Assembly: GCA_965219015.1 (NCBI GenBank)
Contig: CBDCNH010000005.1
Span: forward strand, 558,001-622,000
Source: CBDCNH01 sp965219015
Lineage (GTDB): Bacteria; Pseudomonadota; Alphaproteobacteria; Rhodobacterales; Rhodobacteraceae
Length of the DNA stretch: 64,000 bases
Direction of reading: 5' to 3'
The position numbers were made by a program, and so were the translations under genes. The first letter of the stretch is position 1. Each line of letters begins with the position of its first letter. The notes below the pieces were generated by a model. It was not told where the DNA came from. It was given only the letters and a program-made list of their open reading frames with translations, and did not search any database. Of this stretch, positions 35,239 through 43,193 are shown piece after piece.

Positions 35239-36257
35239 GCCCCGAGACGGTCCTCTCCGCGGAAGCCCTTCCCGAGGACACCGACCGTGCGCTGCGCCCG
35301 CAGGCGCTCGCGGACTTCGTCGGCCAGGCGGAGACGCGCGCCAACCTCGCGGTGTTCGTGGCCTCCGCCCGGATGCGCGGCGAGGCGATGGACCACACGC
35401 TCTTTCACGGTCCGCCGGGACTCGGCAAGACCACGCTCGCGCAGATCGTGGCGCGCGAGCTCGGCGTCGGCTTCCGCATGACCTCGGGGCCGGTCCTCGC
35501 GCGGCCGGGCGACCTCGCGGCGATCCTGACCAACCTCGAGCCGCGCGACGTGCTCTTCATCGACGAGATCCACCGGCTCGGGCCCGTCGTCGAGGAGGTG
35601 CTCTACCCGGCGCTCGAGGACTTCGCGCTCGACCTCGTGATCGGCGAGGGGCCGGCTGCGCGCACGGTGCGGATCGACCTGCCGCCGTTCACGCTCGTCG
35701 GCGCGACGACGCGGCTCGGGCTTCTGACCACGCCGCTCCGAGACCGCTTCGGCATCCCGCTGCGGCTCGTGTTCTACACCGAGGCCGAGCTCTGCGAGAT
35801 CGTCGGCCGCGGCGCGCGGCTCCTCGGCGTCGCGACGGAGCCGGACGGGGTGGCCGAGATCGCGCGGCGCGCGCGCGGCACGCCGCGGATCGCAGGAAGG
35901 CTCCTGCGCCGCGTCATCGACTTCGCGCTCGTCGAGGGCGACGGGCGGCTGAGCCGCGCGGTTGCGGACGATGCGCTGACGCGGCTCGGCGTCGATCACC
36001 TCGGCCTCGACGGGGCCGACCGGCGCTACCTCGGCATCATCGCCGAGCACTACGGCGGCGGCCCGGTCGGCGCCGAGACGCTGGCGGCGGCGCTGTCGGA
36101 GAGCCGCGACGCGATCGAGGAGGTCATCGAGCCCTACCTCCTGCAGCAGGGCCTGATCCAGCGCACGCCGCGCGGCCGGATGCTCGGGCCCCGCGCCTGG
36201 GCGCATCTCGGCCTCGAGCCGCCACGAAGCGGGACGGAGCCGGATCTCTTTGGCTAG
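35235..36257 (+). CDS. ruvB: Holliday junction branch migration helicase RuvB
   Basis: AAA+ motor of 340 residues that drives branch migration. Walker A is HGPPGLGKTTLAQI near residues 56-69, Walker B DVLFIDEIHRLG, sensor 1 VGATTRLGLLTTPLRDRFGI, and the arginine-finger/winged-helix part GTPRIAGRLLRRVIDFA with GLDGADRRYLGIIAEHYGGG. Length is normal. Its last 8 bases overlap the TTG start of ybgC, which links recombination and Tol-Pal genes in one transcript. Confidence 0.97.
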   Translation: MSPETVLSAEALPEDTDRALRPQALADFVGQAETRANLAVFVASARMRGEAMDHTLFHGPPGLGKTTLAQIVARELGVGFRMTSGPVLARPGDLAAILTNLEPRDVLFIDEIHRLGPVVEEVLYPALEDFALDLVIGEGPAARTVRIDLPPFTLVGATTRLGLLTTPLRDRFGIPLRLVFYTEAELCEIVGRGARLLGVATEPDGVAEIARRARGTPRIAGRLLRRVIDFALVEGDGRLSRAVADDALTRLGVDHLGLDGADRRYLGIIAEHYGGGPVGAETLAAALSESRDAIEEVIEPYLLQQGLIQRTPRGRMLGPRAWAHLGLEPPRSGTEPDLFG

Positions 36258-36651
36258 CGCGGCCCTGCACCGCTTCGCGCTTCGCGTCTGGCACGAGGAC
36301 GTCGACATGGGCGGCGTGGTCTACTACGCGAACTACCTGCGCTTCATCGAGCGGGCGCGGAGCGACTGGGTGGCGTCGCTCGGGCTCGACCAGCGCACGA
36401 TGGCGGCGGACGGGCGGTTCTTCGTCGTCGCCCGCATCGTCGCGGACTACGCGGCACCCGCGCGCTTCGGCGATGCGCTGGAGGTGGTCACGCGCGCGCT
36501 GTCCGCGACGGGCGCGCGGCTCGTGCTCGGCCAGGAGGTTCGGCGCGACGGCGGGCTCCTGTTCGCGGCGGAGGTCACGCTGGCCGCCACCGGCCCCGGC
36601 GGGCGCCCGACGCGGTTGCCCGATCTTTTGCGCGGCTCGCCTGCAGGTTGA
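36250..36651 (+). CDS. ybgC: Tol-Pal-associated acyl-CoA thioesterase YbgC
   Basis: Hot-dog-fold thioesterase of 133 residues, the usual first gene of tol-pal clusters. VWHEDVDMGGVVYYANYL followed by RFIERARSDW contains the active-site aspartate motif of the 4-hydroxybenzoyl-CoA thioesterase group. The TTG at 36250, inside the end of ruvB, is the only start that retains the complete first strand. It acts on short-chain or phospholipid-derived acyl thioesters in other species. A 92-base gap precedes tolQ, so tolQ may have its own promoter. Confidence 0.9.
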   Translation: MASAALHRFALRVWHEDVDMGGVVYYANYLRFIERARSDWVASLGLDQRTMAADGRFFVVARIVADYAAPARFGDALEVVTRALSATGARLVLGQEVRRDGGLLFAAEVTLAATGPGGRPTRLPDLLRGSPAG

Positions 36652-36743
36652 TCGTCGCGGCAGTTGGCAAGCGCCGCACGCCACGATAGAATCGCGCGCA
36701 ATCGGAGCCGCCTCAAGCGGCCCGGCATCAGCGGGCAGGCATC

Positions 36744-37439
36744 ATGGGCACGGACACACTCGCGGCGGCGCCGCAGATCGACTTTTCGTTGCTGGCGCTT
36801 TTCGCGCGGGCGACGTTGACGGTGAAGATCGTGATGCTGCTCCTGATCGCGGCATCGTTCTGGTCGTGGTCGATCATCATCCAGAAGTTCATCGCCTATC
36901 GGGCAGCGAAGCGCGAGGCAGGGCGCTTCGACACGGCGTTCTGGTCCGGCGAGCCGCTCGACGCGCTCTTCGAGCGCATGGGGCCGCAGCCCGACGGCCC
37001 GCCCGAGAAGATCTTCGCGGCAGGGATGCTCGAATGGCGCCGCAGCCACCGCGACGACGGCGGGCTCATCGCGGGGGCGCAGGCGCGCATCGACCGCTCG
37101 ATGGACGTGGCGATCGCGAAGGAGGCCGAAGGGCTCAACGGCGGGCTGCCGTTCCTCGCGACGGTGGGCTCGACGGGGCCGTTCGTCGGGCTCTTCGGCA
37201 CCGTCTGGGGGATCAAGCACGCCTTCGAGCAGATCGCGATCAGCCAGAACACCAACCTCGCGGTGGTCGCCCCCGGCATCGCCGAGGCGCTGCTCGCGAC
37301 CGGGCTCGGGCTTCTCGCGGCGATCCCGGCGGTGATCTTCTACAACAAGCTCAGCGCCGACAGCGACCGCATCGTCGGCGGCTACGAGGCCTTCGCCGAC
37401 GAGTTCTCGACCATCCTCTCGCGCCAGCTGGACGCCTGA
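36744..37439 (+). CDS. tolQ: Tol-Pal system proton channel subunit TolQ
   Basis: Inner-membrane protein of 231 residues, homologous to ExbB/MotA, that with TolR converts proton motive force to movement for outer-membrane constriction at division. The first membrane segment is at about 20-42 (LTVKIVMLLLIAASFWSWSI). The other two lie in the conserved C-terminal half, GSTGPFVGLFGTVWGIKHAF and AIAEALLATGLGLLAAIPAV-type sequence. The stop is one base before tolR. Confidence 0.95.
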   Translation: MGTDTLAAAPQIDFSLLALFARATLTVKIVMLLLIAASFWSWSIIIQKFIAYRAAKREAGRFDTAFWSGEPLDALFERMGPQPDGPPEKIFAAGMLEWRRSHRDDGGLIAGAQARIDRSMDVAIAKEAEGLNGGLPFLATVGSTGPFVGLFGTVWGIKHAFEQIAISQNTNLAVVAPGIAEALLATGLGLLAAIPAVIFYNKLSADSDRIVGGYEAFADEFSTILSRQLDA

Positions 37440-37440
37440 C

Positions 37441-37926
37441 ATGGCCGCTGGCGTCATCGGGCGCGGCGCTGGCGGCCGACGGCGCGGCCGCCGCCGGGTC
37501 GGCCGCGCCAAGGCGATGTCGGAGATCAACGTCACGCCGTTCGTCGACGTGATGCTGGTGCTCCTCATCATCTTCATGGTGGCGGCGCCGCTCCTCACCG
37601 TGGGCGTGCCGGTGGAGCTGCCGAAGACCGCCGCGAGCGCGCTCCCGACCGAGCCCGAGGAGCCCCTGACGATCACGCTCACGGCGGACGGCGGCACGCT
37701 CATCCAGACCACCGAGACGGCCGAGGACGAGCTCATCCCGAAGCTCGCCGCCATCGCCGCCGAGCGCGCCAACCGCAAGGTGTTCCTGCGCGCCGACGGG
37801 GCGATCCCCTATGCGCGCGTGGCCGCGGTGATGGGGGCGCTCAACGCGGGCGGGTTCAATGACATCGGCCTCGTGACCGACACCGGCGGGCCGCGCTTCG
37901 GCGCCGCGAGCGGCAGCGGCGGATAG
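37441..37926 (+). CDS. tolR: Tol-Pal system subunit TolR
   Basis: Single-span inner-membrane protein of 161 residues, ExbD family. A basic, glycine-rich N-terminus (GRGAGGRRRGRRRVGRAKAM) precedes SEINVTPFVDVMLVLLIIFM, in which the membrane aspartate is the protonatable residue. The periplasmic domain runs from residue 60 to the end. It lies between tolQ and tolA with minimal gaps. Confidence 0.95.
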   Translation: MAAGVIGRGAGGRRRGRRRVGRAKAMSEINVTPFVDVMLVLLIIFMVAAPLLTVGVPVELPKTAASALPTEPEEPLTITLTADGGTLIQTTETAEDELIPKLAAIAAERANRKVFLRADGAIPYARVAAVMGALNAGGFNDIGLVTDTGGPRFGAASGSGG

Positions 37927-37928
37927 GC

Positions 37929-39026
37929 ATGCGCGGGCTCGGCTGGATCGGAGGGCTCGACCGGGGGGTGCAGGTCTCCGGCGCGGGGCATCTCGCCCTG
38001 GTGGTCTGGATCCTCTTCGGCGGACTCTTCTCGGGCAGCCGCGCGCCGTCGGACGTGCCGGTGACGGAGGTGTCGCTGCTGACCGGCGCCGAGTTCGCCA
38101 GGCTGTCGGCCGCGGCGGAGAAGCCCGCACCGCCGGAACCGGCCGCGAAGCCCACGCCCGAGCCCGCGCCCGAACCCACGCCCGAACCCACGCCCGCGAG
38201 CTTGCCGCCGCCCGCCGCCCCGCCGCCGCGGCCGGTCGATGCGCCGCGCGTGGCGCCGGTCGCCGCCCCGAAGCCGCCCGAGGCCGCGATCCCCGATGCC
38301 GTCGCGCGCCCGGCCGAGGAGGCGGCGCCGTCGCCGACGCCGGCGCCGCCGAAGCCGCCCGCCGCGGCGACGGCGCCGAAGGCCGCGACCACCGAGATCG
38401 TCACCGAGGCCACCAGGACCGCCGAGACGCCGCGCCCCGACCCCGACCCGCTCGCGCCCGAGACGAGCGAGCGTCCCCGCGCCCGGCCCGCGCCGAAGCC
38501 GGTCGAGGTCGCGGCGGCGGAGCCTCCGAAGGCCGACGCGCCGAAGCCCGAGACGCCGAAGCCCGAGACGCAGAAGCCCGAGACGCCGAAGCCCGCGCCC
38601 GACGTGTCGAAGGACGCGGTGAACGATGCGCTGGCCGCCGCGCTCGCCGGCACCGCCGACGACGGCGGCACCGAGACCGAGACGGCGGAAGCCGCACCCG
38701 TCGCCGGCCCGCCGATGACGCAGGGCGAGAAGGCGGGGCTGCTCGCGGCCGTCGCGCGGTGCTGGAACGTCGGCGCGCTCACGTCGGACACGCCCACGGT
38801 CGTCGTCGCCTTCGACATCGACCGCGGCGGCGTGCCCGAGGCCGCGACGATCCGGCTCGCGGGCGCGACGGGCGGCAGCGACGCCACCGCGCAGCAGGCC
38901 TACGAGGTCGCGCGCCGCGCGATCATCCGCTGCGGCGCGACGGGCTATCCGCTGCCGCCCGAGAAGTACGATACGTGGAAGAGCGTGGAGCTGACGTTCA
39001 ATCCCGAGAAGATGAACCTCAAATGA
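37929..39026 (+). CDS. tolA: Tol-Pal periplasm-spanning protein TolA
   Basis: Protein of 365 residues that bridges TolQR and Pal/TolB. One N-terminal membrane segment (SGAGHLALVVWILFGGLFSG, about 17-36) is followed by a long low-complexity region rich in proline, alanine, lysine and glutamate, with short repeats such as PEPAPEPTPEPTP and KPETPKPETQKPETPKP. The C-terminal domain (about 265-365) is compact and contains ARCWNVGALTSDTPTVVVAF and the cysteine-bearing AIIRCGATGYPLPPEKY. Low-complexity arm composition is usual for alphaproteobacterial TolA. Confidence 0.92.
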   Translation: MRGLGWIGGLDRGVQVSGAGHLALVVWILFGGLFSGSRAPSDVPVTEVSLLTGAEFARLSAAAEKPAPPEPAAKPTPEPAPEPTPEPTPASLPPPAAPPPRPVDAPRVAPVAAPKPPEAAIPDAVARPAEEAAPSPTPAPPKPPAAATAPKAATTEIVTEATRTAETPRPDPDPLAPETSERPRARPAPKPVEVAAAEPPKADAPKPETPKPETQKPETPKPAPDVSKDAVNDALAAALAGTADDGGTETETAEAAPVAGPPMTQGEKAGLLAAVARCWNVGALTSDTPTVVVAFDIDRGGVPEAATIRLAGATGGSDATAQQAYEVARRAIIRCGATGYPLPPEKYDTWKSVELTFNPEKMNLK

Positions 39027-39114
39027 GCGCATCCCGGCGCATGCGCGGCGTCGCCCTTGCAGGCTCCGCGCAAACGCGACACACGGGCCGCGCCCCCTTC
39101 CAACGAGGCATCCC

Positions 39115-40443
39115 ATGACGCTGCTCCGTCTCCTCGCGGTCCTCCTCGCAGCCGCCGGGCCCGTCGCCGTCCCCGCCGCGGCGCAGCAGGGCCCGCTCCG
39201 GCTCGAGATCACCGAGGGCGTCATCGAGCCGCTGCCGTTCGCGGTGCCGGGCTTCATCCCCGAGACGAGCGCCGCGGAGGGCTACGCGCGCGACGTGGCC
39301 CGCGTCGTCGCACAGGATCTCGCCGGCACCGGGCTCTTCCGCGAGATCCCCGCCGAGGCCTACATCGCCCGCGTCAGCGCCTTCGACGCGCCGGTGTCCT
39401 ACCCCGACTGGCGGGCGATCAACGCGCAGGCGCTGGTCACGGGCGCGGTCGGCGTCGCCGCGAACGGCCGGCTCACGGTGAAGTTCCGGCTCTTCGACGT
39501 GTTCTCCGGCCAGCCGCTCGGCGAGGGGCTGCAGTTCGCCGGCACCACGGCGAGCTGGCGGCGCATGGCGCACAAGGTCGCCGACGCGGTCTATTCGCGC
39601 ATCACCGGCGAGACCGGCTACTTCGACAGCCGCGTCGTCTACGTCGCCGAGACCGGGCCCAAGGACGCGCGCCAGAAGCGGCTCGCGATCATGGACTACG
39701 ACGGCGCCAACGTGCAGGCGCTGACCGACGCGAGCGCCATCGTGCTCGCTCCCCGGTTCTCGCCCTCGGGCACGCAGGTGCTCTACACGAGCTACGCGTC
39801 GGGCTTTCCGCGCATCTACGTGCTCGACGTGGCGACCGGCGCGCGCCGCGTGCTCGACGACCAGCCGGGCACGATGACCTTCGCGCCGCGGTTCGCGCCG
39901 AACGGCCGCACGGTCGCGTTCTCGCTCGCGCAGGGCGGCAACACCGACCTCTACACGCTCGACATGGGCTCGGGGGCCACGCAGCGGCTGACGAGCGCGC
40001 CCTCGATCGAGACCGCGCCGTCGTGGTCGCCCGACGGCCGCAGCCTCGTCTTCGAGAGCGACCGCTCGGGCACGCAGCAGCTCTACGTGATGGCCGCGGG
40101 CGGCGGCGAGGCGAAGCGGATCAGCTTCGGCGACGGGCGCTACGGCACGCCCGTCTGGTCGCCGCGCGGCGACACCATCGCCTTCACCAACCAGACGCCG
40201 GGCGCCTTCCACATCGGCGTGATGCGCGTCGACGGCAGCCAGGAGAGGCTCCTCACCTCGTCGTTCCTCGACGAGGGCCCGACCTGGGCGCCGAACGGCC
40301 GCGTCATCATGTTCACCCGCGAGAGCGCCGGAAACGCCGGAGCGCCGGCGCTCTACTCCGTGGACATCACCGGGCGCAACCTCCACCGCGTGCCGACCGA
40401 GGGTGCTGCGTCCGACCCCGCGTGGTCGCCGCTTCTCCCCTGA
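39115..40443 (+). CDS. tolB: Tol-Pal beta-propeller protein TolB
   Basis: Periplasmic protein of 442 residues. A signal peptide (MTLLRLLAVLLAAAGPVAV, cleavage near AAAQ) is followed by the N-terminal alpha/beta domain and then a six-blade propeller with repeated APRFSPSGTQVLYTS, APRFAPNGRTVAFS, APSWSPDGRSLVFES and TPVWSPRGDTIAFT strands. It binds Pal in the periplasm. An 88-base gap separates it from tolA; GAGGCATCCC precedes the ATG. Confidence 0.96.
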   Translation: MTLLRLLAVLLAAAGPVAVPAAAQQGPLRLEITEGVIEPLPFAVPGFIPETSAAEGYARDVARVVAQDLAGTGLFREIPAEAYIARVSAFDAPVSYPDWRAINAQALVTGAVGVAANGRLTVKFRLFDVFSGQPLGEGLQFAGTTASWRRMAHKVADAVYSRITGETGYFDSRVVYVAETGPKDARQKRLAIMDYDGANVQALTDASAIVLAPRFSPSGTQVLYTSYASGFPRIYVLDVATGARRVLDDQPGTMTFAPRFAPNGRTVAFSLAQGGNTDLYTLDMGSGATQRLTSAPSIETAPSWSPDGRSLVFESDRSGTQQLYVMAAGGGEAKRISFGDGRYGTPVWSPRGDTIAFTNQTPGAFHIGVMRVDGSQERLLTSSFLDEGPTWAPNGRVIMFTRESAGNAGAPALYSVDITGRNLHRVPTEGAASDPAWSPLLP

Positions 40444-40509
40444 CGTGCAAGCTGATAGAGACGTGTCAACGGCCGCGAACAGGCCCGTGTGAACAGAGGG
40501 ATCGAGCCG

Positions 40510-41046
40510 ATGACCATCCTGCCCAAAGCGCTCATGGTGCTGGCGCTCCTCGCCACCGCCGGGTGCAACAACCCCGACCGCTTCGGGGCTCGGACCGGAC
40601 CGGGCGGGGTCGCCGGCGACGGGTTCGGCGCCGGGGCCGGCGGCATCGACAGTTCGGCCCTGGGCTCGGCCGACGACCCCGCGTCCGCCGCCTACTTCAA
40701 CCAGACCATCGGCGACCGGGTGCTTTTCGTCGTCGACCAGAGCACGCTCACCGACGAGGCGCGCGCGACGCTCGACGGGCAGGCGACGTGGCTGCAGTCC
40801 AACCCGTCCTACAACGTCATCGTCGAGGGCCACGCCGACGAGCAGGGCACGCGCGAGTACAACCTCGCCCTCGGCGCCCGCCGTGCGGCGTCGGTGCAGG
40901 ACTACCTCGTCAGCCGCGGCGTCTCGACCGCGCGCCTCCGCACCGTGAGCTACGGCAAGGAGCGCCCCGTGGCGGTCTGCTCGTCGGAGGAGTGCTACGC
41001 GCGCAACCGCCGGGCCGTGACCGTCATCCAGGCGCTCGGCGTCTGA
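40510..41046 (+). CDS. pal: Peptidoglycan-associated lipoprotein Pal
   Basis: Outer-membrane lipoprotein of 178 residues. The signal ends in the lipobox LLATAGC, so the mature protein is lipid-anchored at C19. The C-terminal OmpA-like domain binds peptidoglycan: RVLFVVDQSTLTDEARATLD, VIVEGHADEQGTREYNLALG and ARRAASVQDYL are conserved. ATG 40510 is preferred because it gives the correct signal; an in-frame GTG 21 bases earlier only adds MNRGIEP. Confidence 0.95.
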   Translation: MTILPKALMVLALLATAGCNNPDRFGARTGPGGVAGDGFGAGAGGIDSSALGSADDPASAAYFNQTIGDRVLFVVDQSTLTDEARATLDGQATWLQSNPSYNVIVEGHADEQGTREYNLALGARRAASVQDYLVSRGVSTARLRTVSYGKERPVAVCSSEECYARNRRAVTVIQALGV

Positions 41047-41054
41047 GCCGAGCG

Positions 41055-41870
41055 ATGCGGCGGCTCCTCGGGATCGCGCTTCTGGTCGCCCTGCCCGTTG
41101 CGATGCCGGGCACGATGGGCATGGCGATGGCGCAGGCCAAGCCCGCGTCGCTCGCCGACATCAGGGCCGAGGTCGCGTCGCTCAGCACCGAGCTCGAGAA
41201 CCTGCGGGGCGAGCTCACGTCGTCGGGTGCGGCGCTTGAGCGGGCCGGCGGCGACACGGCGCTCCGGCGCATGGACGCGATGGAAGCGGCGCTGCAACGC
41301 CTGACCGGTCGTACCGAGGAGCTCGGCAACCGCATCGACCGCGTCGTCGCGGACGGCACGAACCGGATCGGCGATCTCGAGTTCCGCATCACCGAGCTCG
41401 AGGGTGGCACGCCCTCGGCGACCCCCACGCCGCCTCTGGGCGGCACCGCAGCCGGGGGGGCTCCGCGCCCCGCATCCGGCACCTTGGCGGTCGGCGAACA
41501 GGCGGACTTCGACCGGGCGAAGGCGGCGCTCGACACCGGCAGCTTTCAAGGCGCCGCTGACCTCTTTGCGACCTTTGCCGCGACCTACACGGGCGGTACG
41601 CTGACTGGCGAGGCACAGTACTACCGCGGCGAGGCGCTGGCCGCGCTCGGCGACACGTCCGGTGCCGCGAAGGCCTATCTCGAGAGCTTCTCCGGCGCGC
41701 CATCGGGTCCGAAGGCCCCGGCGGCGCTCGCCCGGCTCGGCGCCAGCCTCGGCGCGCTCGGCCAGACCGAAGACGCCTGCCTCACGCTCGGCGAGGTCGG
41801 GGTGCGCTATCCCGGCGCGCCGGAGATCGCCGACGCCGAGGCCGAGCGCGGCGAGCTGGGGTGCCGCTGA
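41055..41870 (+). CDS. cpoB: Cell division coordinator CpoB (YbgF)
   Basis: Periplasmic protein of 271 residues, the last tol-pal gene. The signal peptide MRRLLGIALLVALPVAMPG continues to MAMAQA. Residues 30-115 form a coiled coil with heptad-like spacing (IRAEVASLSTELENLRGELT, MDAMEAALQRLTGRTEELGN). After a glycine/proline linker, residues about 150-271 form TPR repeats (FDRAKAALDTGSFQGAADLF). In other bacteria it couples peptidoglycan synthesis with Tol-driven constriction. The end overlaps the tilS start by 10 bases. Confidence 0.9.
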   Translation: MRRLLGIALLVALPVAMPGTMGMAMAQAKPASLADIRAEVASLSTELENLRGELTSSGAALERAGGDTALRRMDAMEAALQRLTGRTEELGNRIDRVVADGTNRIGDLEFRITELEGGTPSATPTPPLGGTAAGGAPRPASGTLAVGEQADFDRAKAALDTGSFQGAADLFATFAATYTGGTLTGEAQYYRGEALAALGDTSGAAKAYLESFSGAPSGPKAPAALARLGASLGALGQTEDACLTLGEVGVRYPGAPEIADAEAERGELGCR

Positions 41871-43093
41871 GCGCCGAGCGGGCGGTCGCAGCAGCTCTGG
41901 CGCCCTTCGCGGGACGGCCCGTCGGGCTCGCGGTCTCCGGCGGGTCCGACAGCGTGGCGCTCCTCCATCTCGCCGCCGCCGTCGGGGTCGCGCCGCTGGC
42001 GGTGGTGACGGTGGACCACGGCCTGCGCCCCGAAGCGCGCGCCGAGGCGGAGGCGGTCGGCCGCGCGGCCGCGGCGCTGGGGCTCCCGCACGACGTGCGG
42101 TCCTGGGAGCACCGCGCGGGCGGCAACCTCCAGGACAGCGCGCGGCGGGCGCGGATGACGCTCATCGCCGACTGGGCGGCGGCGAAGGGGATCGCCGCCG
42201 TGGCGCTCGGGCACACGCTCGACGATCAGGCCGAGACGCTGCTCATGCGGCTCGCGCGCGGCTCGGGGGTGGACGGGCTCGCCGGCATGGCGGCGCGGCG
42301 CGAGGCGCTGGGCGTGACGTGGCTGCGCCCGCTTCTCGGCGAACGGCGCGCGGCGCTCCGCGCGTGGCTCGCGGCGCGCGGGATCGGCTGGGTGGAGGAT
42401 CCGAGCAACGACGACACGCGCTTCGAGCGCGTGAAGGCGCGCCGGGCGCTGGCGGTGCTCGCGCCGCTGGGGATCGACGCCGCGCGGCTCGCCGAAACCG
42501 CAGCGCGGCTCGGAGCCGCCCGGGCCGCCCTCGGGCGGATCGCGGCCGACGTCGCGCGGGCCGCGATCACGGTCGAGGCCGGCGACGTGGTGGTCGCGGG
42601 CGGTGTCTGGGAAGCGGCGTCGGGCGAAACCCGCCACCGCCTCCTCGCGCACGCGATCCGCTGGATCGGACGCGGCGACTATCCGCCGCGCCGCGCCGGT
42701 CTCGACCGGGTCGAAGCGGCGCTCGCCTCCGGCCGCGCGTCGACCTGCGCCGGCACCCGCGTCGCACCCACCGACGCGGGTTTCCGCATTGGCCGGGAGC
42801 TGCGCGCCGTGGCAGGCCTCAGCGCTCCGCCCGGCGCGCTCTGGGACGGCCGCTGGCGCGTCACGGGGCCTTTCCCGTCAGAGGCTTGCGTGGCGGCGCT
42901 CGGGCCGGCAGGGCTCGCGGGCTGCCCCGGCTGGCGCGCGACCGGGCTGCCGCGCGCGACCCTCCTCGCCGGCCCCGCGGCGTGGCACGGCGACACCCTC
43001 CTCGCCGCGCCGCTTGCCGGCCTGCCGAACGGTTACGCGGCGGAACTCGCCGGCGGCCGCGGTGGCTTTCTCGCGGGCCTTCTCGCGCATTGA
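41861..43093 (+). CDS. tilS: tRNA(Ile)-lysidine synthetase
   Basis: N-type ATP pyrophosphatase of 410 residues that attaches lysine to C34 of the tRNA-Ile CAU anticodon so that it reads AUA. The PP-loop is GLAVSGGSDSVALLHLA at residues 23-39, followed by VDHGLRPEARAEA, DSARRARMTLIADWA and ALGHTLDDQAETLLMRLARG. The C-terminal part is divergent as usual. GTG 41861 overlaps the cpoB stop by 10 bases. The gene is usually essential, and its presence in front of ftsH is a widely seen order. Confidence 0.93.
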   Translation: MPLSAERAVAAALAPFAGRPVGLAVSGGSDSVALLHLAAAVGVAPLAVVTVDHGLRPEARAEAEAVGRAAAALGLPHDVRSWEHRAGGNLQDSARRARMTLIADWAAAKGIAAVALGHTLDDQAETLLMRLARGSGVDGLAGMAARREALGVTWLRPLLGERRAALRAWLAARGIGWVEDPSNDDTRFERVKARRALAVLAPLGIDAARLAETAARLGAARAALGRIAADVARAAITVEAGDVVVAGGVWEAASGETRHRLLAHAIRWIGRGDYPPRRAGLDRVEAALASGRASTCAGTRVAPTDAGFRIGRELRAVAGLSAPPGALWDGRWRVTGPFPSEACVAALGPAGLAGCPGWRATGLPRATLLAGPAAWHGDTLLAAPLAGLPNGYAAELAGGRGGFLAGLLAH

Positions 43094-43193
43094 ACCGTGG
43101 CGCATAATCTCTATCTTGTGCCGGGAGCGAAGGCAGACGTGGGCACTTTGAGTGCTTCCGGCTGCGATCGGCGCCTTTCAGGGAGACGGGTCT